Positions 60,042 through 64,000 of a stretch of DNA of 64,000 bases are shown here, piece by piece. Source of the stretch: JACKBJ01 sp964549495 (GTDB lineage Bacteria > Chloroflexota > Anaerolineae > Epilineales > Epilineaceae); contig CAZJWJ010000004.1 in the NCBI GenBank assembly GCA_964549495.1, positions 1 to 64,000 on the forward strand. Direction: 5' to 3'. Both the position numbers and the translations under genes were made by a program. Each line of letters opens with the position of its first letter. Within the stretch, counting starts at the first letter, position 1. The notes beneath the pieces are model-generated. The model made no database searches. It was given only the letters and a program-made list of their open reading frames with translations, and had not been told where the DNA came from.

Positions 60042-62854
60042 TCGACCTGATCTGGTCGGTGCTGCGCTGGTGGCTGGTCTTGGCCCTCTTGGGCCTGGCC
60101 GGGCTGCCCATGGCGCGGCGCCTCCTGGGCAGCCTGCCCGATCGCGGCCTGGCCTTCGCCCGGCCCATCGGCCTGTTGGCCTGCGGCCTGCTCTACTGGC
60201 TGGGCGGCATGGCCGGCATCCTGCCCAACAACCTCCTCGGCGCCGGCTTGGCGGCCCTGCTGGTGCTGGGCGCCGGCCTGTGGCTGGCGCGCGACGAGGG
60301 GCTCGATCCCCGCTCCTGGTGGCAGGAGAACAAGCGGCTCTTCTTGGGCTACGAGCTGCTCTTCGGCCTGACCTTCCTGCTCTGGGCGCTCTACCGGGCC
60401 TTCCATCCCGCCATCGAGACCTCCGGCGGCGAGAAGTACATGGAGATGGCCTTCATCAGCGGCATCCTCGAGAGCCCGGGCCTGCCGCCGGTGGACCCCT
60501 GGCTATCCGGCGGGACCATCAGCTACTACTACTTCGGCTACCTGATGGCCTCCATCCTGACCCGCCTCTCGATGGTGCCGCGCTTCGAGGCCTTCAACCT
60601 GCTGGTGCCGATGACCCTGGGCCTGACCCTGGTGGCGGCCTGCGGCATCGGCTGGAACCTGGCCCGGCTGGCCGGCGCGGCCCGCCGCGGTGCAGCCTGG
60701 CTGACCGGCCTGGCCACCGGCTTGCTACTGGCGATCATGGGCAGCCTGGAGGGCTTCCTGGAGTTGGCCTACATTCGTGCCTGGCTGCCGGATCGGTACT
60801 TCGACTTCCTGGCGATCAAGAACTTGGGCGTTTCCAGCCAGGTTTGCGGCGAGTCCAACATCGGCCATGCAGCCGGCGGATGGGTGCCTCAACGCTTCAT
60901 CTGGTGGTGGCGCGGATCGCGCGTCATCACCGACATCGACCCGGCCACCGGCGGCTGCCGCGAGGTCATCCACGAGTTCCCCTTCTTCAGCTTCATGCTG
61001 GGCGATGCACATCCGCACGTGCTCACCCTGCCCTTCGCGCTGCTGGTCCTGGCCCTGGCCCTGGCGGTGCTGGCCGGCGGTTTCGACCTGGAACGCGAAC
61101 GACAGCTCTTGAGCCCGCGCTTCTTGGCCTTGCCGGTAGCGGTGGGCGCTTTGGGCTTCCTCAATACTTGGGACCTGCCCACCTACGGCTTCGTGTTGGT
61201 CTGCGCCTGGTTCCTGCGCGGCCTGGCCATTCCGGCCGCGGAGCTGCCCTTCGAGGACGATGCCTTCAATCGCGCCAGCCTGCTGCTCGGCGGGCTGGGC
61301 CTGGGCGCCTTCGGTTGGCGAGCCTCCACCGGCCTGCTGGGCGCCTTGCGGGACCTGCCGCCCGAGTCGCTGACGGCCGGCTCGAAGGCGCTGGTGGCCC
61401 TGGCCGCGGTCCTCGCCGGCGGCATGCTGATCCAGTCGCTGCAGATGGCCTGGCGCGGCGGTCAGGCCTGGGCCGGCCGGCTGCTCGACGGCCTGCGCTT
61501 CGCGGTCTGGTTGGGTGCGCTGTCCATCCTCTTCTACCTGCCCTTCTACCTGAGCTTCAGCAGCCAGGCATCGGGCTTCGGCCTGGTCGACGTGCGCAGC
61601 CGGCTGGCCCAGTGGTTGGTGCACTTCGGCCCGCTGGTCTGGCTTGCCTTCGGCCTGGTGGCCTGGCAGCTGGCCCGCCTCCAAGGCTCGGGTCGGGGCC
61701 TGTCGCGCCCGGCGCTGTGGATCGCGGCGCCCTTCGGTCTGGTGGCGCTGGTCGCCCTGTGGCTGACGGCTTGGACCGCGCTGGTCTTGGCCATCGGCTG
61801 CGGCCTGGCCGGTGCCCTGGCCCTGCAGCGGGTCTGGTCCGCCACCGAAGGGATCCGCGAGCTGGATCTGGCGCGTGCCTCGGAGGCATCCGAAGCGGAA
61901 GCGGAGCCGGTAGAGGAAGACGCGGTGGATGCCACGTTCGAAGCCACGGTGGATGCCACCGGGACGGAGCAGCCCGCGGTCGCCTCGACCACCGTGACCA
62001 CCGTGACCACCGGAGCGTCGGAATCGACCACCGGGGCGGAGTCCGGGCTCAGCGGGTTCCCGCCGGCCCCGCGCCTGCCCGGCCCGACCGTCGCGGCCAG
62101 CTTCGCGCTGCTCTGCCTGGCCGTCGGGCTCCTGATGCCCCTAGGTACCGAATTCGTCTTCCTGCGCGATCTCTTCGGCAGCCGGATGAACTCGATCTTC
62201 AAGCTCTACTATCAGGCATGGACGCTGCTGGCGGTGGGCGGGGGCTATGCCGCCTTCGCGCTATGGCGCGGGCTGCGCCCGCCGGCCCGCTGGGCCTGGG
62301 CCCTGCCGACGGCCCTGCTGGTCGCCGGCGGCTTGGTCTTCACGCTGATGGCGGTGCATACGCGGACCAGCGGCTTCTCGGCCCCGCAGGGCCTGAGCCT
62401 GGACGGCTTGCGCTGGTGGGTCGATACGCATCCGGCGGATCTGGAGGTCGCGGCTTGGCTGCAGGCGCACACGCCGCGCGGCACGGTGATCCTGGAGGCC
62501 CACGCGCCCGGCGGCTACAGCCACAACGGACGCATCGCGATGGCCTCGGGCCGGCCGGCCGTCCTGGGCTGGTCCGGACATCAGCATCAATGGCGCGGCA
62601 GCCAGGCCCTGGGCATGCTGGGGGAGCGCCAAGGCGATATCGAGGCCCTCTACGGACCCATCAACGACGAGCGGGCCCGCCAGCTCCTGAACGAATACCG
62701 GGTCGACTACGCCGTCATCGGCGTGACCGAGCGCGGCATGGGCTTCTACGACCCATCCGCCGAGGACCGATTCGCGCGCATGTGGACGCGCGTTTTCACA
62801 TCCAGCGACGGGCAGGCCCACATCTACGCCCGCCGCGCCGATACCAGCAATTGA
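60038..62854 (+). CDS. stand-alone DUF2298 (YYY) membrane protein
   Basis: This 938-residue protein overlaps the preceding stop (ATGA). It has about 20 membrane helices and the DUF2298 hallmarks GGEKYMEMAFI, ISYYYFGYLM, FPFFSFMLGDAHPHVL, LNTWDLPTYGF and RMNSIFKLYYQAW. A cytoplasmic acidic/Thr-rich insert (about 610-680) is low complexity. It is a paralogue of the C-terminal half of the neighbour, so the operon holds one fused and one free copy. Long in-frame extension upstream to 56789 is antisense-like shadow and is rejected because of the coupled ATG. Confidence 0.82.
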   Translation: MIDLIWSVLRWWLVLALLGLAGLPMARRLLGSLPDRGLAFARPIGLLACGLLYWLGGMAGILPNNLLGAGLAALLVLGAGLWLARDEGLDPRSWWQENKRLFLGYELLFGLTFLLWALYRAFHPAIETSGGEKYMEMAFISGILESPGLPPVDPWLSGGTISYYYFGYLMASILTRLSMVPRFEAFNLLVPMTLGLTLVAACGIGWNLARLAGAARRGAAWLTGLATGLLLAIMGSLEGFLELAYIRAWLPDRYFDFLAIKNLGVSSQVCGESNIGHAAGGWVPQRFIWWWRGSRVITDIDPATGGCREVIHEFPFFSFMLGDAHPHVLTLPFALLVLALALAVLAGGFDLERERQLLSPRFLALPVAVGALGFLNTWDLPTYGFVLVCAWFLRGLAIPAAELPFEDDAFNRASLLLGGLGLGAFGWRASTGLLGALRDLPPESLTAGSKALVALAAVLAGGMLIQSLQMAWRGGQAWAGRLLDGLRFAVWLGALSILFYLPFYLSFSSQASGFGLVDVRSRLAQWLVHFGPLVWLAFGLVAWQLARLQGSGRGLSRPALWIAAPFGLVALVALWLTAWTALVLAIGCGLAGALALQRVWSATEGIRELDLARASEASEAEAEPVEEDAVDATFEATVDATGTEQPAVASTTVTTVTTGASESTTGAESGLSGFPPAPRLPGPTVAASFALLCLAVGLLMPLGTEFVFLRDLFGSRMNSIFKLYYQAWTLLAVGGGYAAFALWRGLRPPARWAWALPTALLVAGGLVFTLMAVHTRTSGFSAPQGLSLDGLRWWVDTHPADLEVAAWLQAHTPRGTVILEAHAPGGYSHNGRIAMASGRPAVLGWSGHQHQWRGSQALGMLGERQGDIEALYGPINDERARQLLNEYRVDYAVIGVTERGMGFYDPSAEDRFARMWTRVFTSSDGQAHIYARRADTSN

Positions 62855-62867
62855 CGAGGATCCTGCC

Positions 62868-64000
62868 ATGACTGAGAGCATAGCCGCGAGCGAGAACCGG
62901 CAAGGGCTGCTGGACACCACGACGCGCTTCACCTGGGAGACCATCAGCTGGATCATCCTGCTGATCGGCGCGCTGGCCCTGCGGGTCTACGAGTTGGGCC
63001 ACCGGGTGATGAGCCACGACGAGAGCCTGCACACCTACTACTCCTGGAAGCTCTACGACCACGGAGAGTACGTCCACGACCCGATGATGCACGGCCCACT
63101 GCTCTTCCACGGCACCGCGGCCATGTACTGGATCTTCGGCGACAACGACTTCGCGGCGCGCATGTTCTCCGTGCTGCTCGGCATGCTCCTGGTAGCCAGC
63201 CCGCTGCTGTTGCGGCGCTGGCTGGGACCGGTCGGCGCGCTGTTGGCCGGCCTGATGCTGACCATCTCGCCCAACATCCTCTACTACACGCGCTACATCC
63301 GGCACGACATCCACGTCGAGCTCTTCACGGTCCTCATGTTCGTCGGCTTCATCCGCTACCTGCAAGATCGTCGCGGTCGCTGGATCATCCTGGCCTTCTC
63401 GGCGGCGGCCTTGGCCATCTCCTCGGCCGAGATGGCCTACATCAACGGCTTCGTGCTGGTCAGCTTCATCGTCCTGGCGCTGCTGGTCGAACGCCTGCGA
63501 CCGGCCTTCACCGAGCGCCTCTCCCTGCTCCTCGGCGGCGTGGGCCTGGGCCTCTTGGTCTTTGGCTACCTGGCCGTCAAGGGCCTGCTCAACGCCTGGT
63601 TCCCGGGCCTGCCCGACTTCACCCAGGCGCCCTTCAAGGAGATCGAGCAGGCCGGTATCCTCTTCGGCGGCCTGCTGATGATCTACGCCGGGATCACCAG
63701 CTTGCTGGCGCCCCTGCGCATCCCGCCCGAGGAGGATCCCGAGTTCGACGACGACGCGACGGCCGGCGCAGAGCTCCCCGCGGACGGGTTCGACGCGGAT
63801 GACCTCGTCGAGGACCTCGATGCCGCGGAAGACCACCTCCAAGCCGACGATGAAGGCGAGGCCCTGCAGCCGGTCGGCCGACCTGCTCGTGCATCTCGCC
63901 GCTCGAGCCGCCTCTCCGATCTGCTCTTCGGCCGCAGCAGCGGCTGGCTGACCCTGGGCGGGCTCGTGCTCCTGGCCCTGGGCGCGTGGCGCTTCCAGGT
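62868..64000 (+). CDS. TIGR03663-like GT-C membrane protein, partial (runs off window)
   Basis: At least 377 residues; the 3' end is beyond the window. The ATG at 62868 follows GAGGA by 7-8 nt and lies 13 nt after the previous stop. The first outside loop, HRVMSHDESLHTYYSW...DPMMHGPLLFH, and YTRYIRHDIHVELFTV are typical of TIGR03663 proteins, which resemble GT-C glycosyltransferases. A long acidic cytoplasmic insert starts near residue 285. Fifth gene of the operon. Confidence 0.8.
   Translation, partial: MTESIAASENRQGLLDTTTRFTWETISWIILLIGALALRVYELGHRVMSHDESLHTYYSWKLYDHGEYVHDPMMHGPLLFHGTAAMYWIFGDNDFAARMFSVLLGMLLVASPLLLRRWLGPVGALLAGLMLTISPNILYYTRYIRHDIHVELFTVLMFVGFIRYLQDRRGRWIILAFSAAALAISSAEMAYINGFVLVSFIVLALLVERLRPAFTERLSLLLGGVGLGLLVFGYLAVKGLLNAWFPGLPDFTQAPFKEIEQAGILFGGLLMIYAGITSLLAPLRIPPEEDPEFDDDATAGAELPADGFDADDLVEDLDAAEDHLQADDEGEALQPVGRPARASRRSSRLSDLLFGRSSGWLTLGGLVLLALGAWRFQ

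Overview
The window is a contiguous, very GC-rich bacterial chromosome segment, most likely from a Chloroflexota (Anaerolineae-like) genome. This is an inference from gene content. It carries secreted von Willebrand factor A (VWA) proteins with Pro/Thr-rich linkers followed by a Y/F-L-P-L motif. It also carries two giant DUF2298 (YYY-type) membrane proteins and a TIGR03663-like protein. No insertion sequence, prophage, integrase or CRISPR array was seen.

Region by region. (1) 1-11.1 kb, phosphate module: a secreted kelch-type protein, pstS-pstC-pstA-pstB-phoU, a convergent HNH endonuclease/PhoB-like/PhoR-like operon, and a second phoU. Arrays of TT-half-sites at exact 11-bp spacing (PHO-box architecture) lie upstream of pstS and of the kelch gene. 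A possible small RNA is divergent from the kelch gene. (2) 11.15-14.24 kb: a minus-strand stable-RNA operon of 21 tRNA genes with the RNase P RNA gene (rnpB) embedded, having its own promoter and terminator. (3) 14.4-21.1 kb: a DsbA-like thiol oxidoreductase, a DUF309-enolase-superfamily fusion, a glycosidase-like/O-antigen-ligase fusion, and a second kelch protein. Three more tRNAs follow at 21.3-21.5 kb. (4) 21.6-39.5 kb: nine VWA genes with about 13 VWA domains. They include two beta-propeller/double-VWA giants, one protein with a collagen-like insert, and a tandem operon of four single-VWA paralogues, two of which have degenerate metal sites. A tenth VWA gene is at 48-49.9 kb. (5) 39.7-44 kb: lepA (apparently with a non-canonical start codon), a small helical protein, a metallo-beta-lactamase-fold protein and a MaoC-like hydratase. 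(6) 44.2-47.9 kb: an overlapping four-gene cytochrome operon. Its first product looks like a cbb3-oxidase CcoN-CcoO fusion whose CcoN part lacks the expected haem and copper histidines. (7) 49.9-64 kb: a flippase-like membrane protein, then a tightly overlapping operon of a SAM methyltransferase and four large GT-C/DUF2298-type membrane proteins, the last cut by the window end.

How the parts fit: the Pst/PhoU/PhoBR genes form a complete phosphate uptake and sensing unit with visible cis-sites. The VWA and kelch proteins are predicted to be exported and to sit on the outside of the cell. The 50-64 kb operon and the ligase at 16.6 kb look like machinery for lipid-linked glycan transfer or cell-envelope glycosylation. 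Every VWA and kelch function given is inferred from architecture only.
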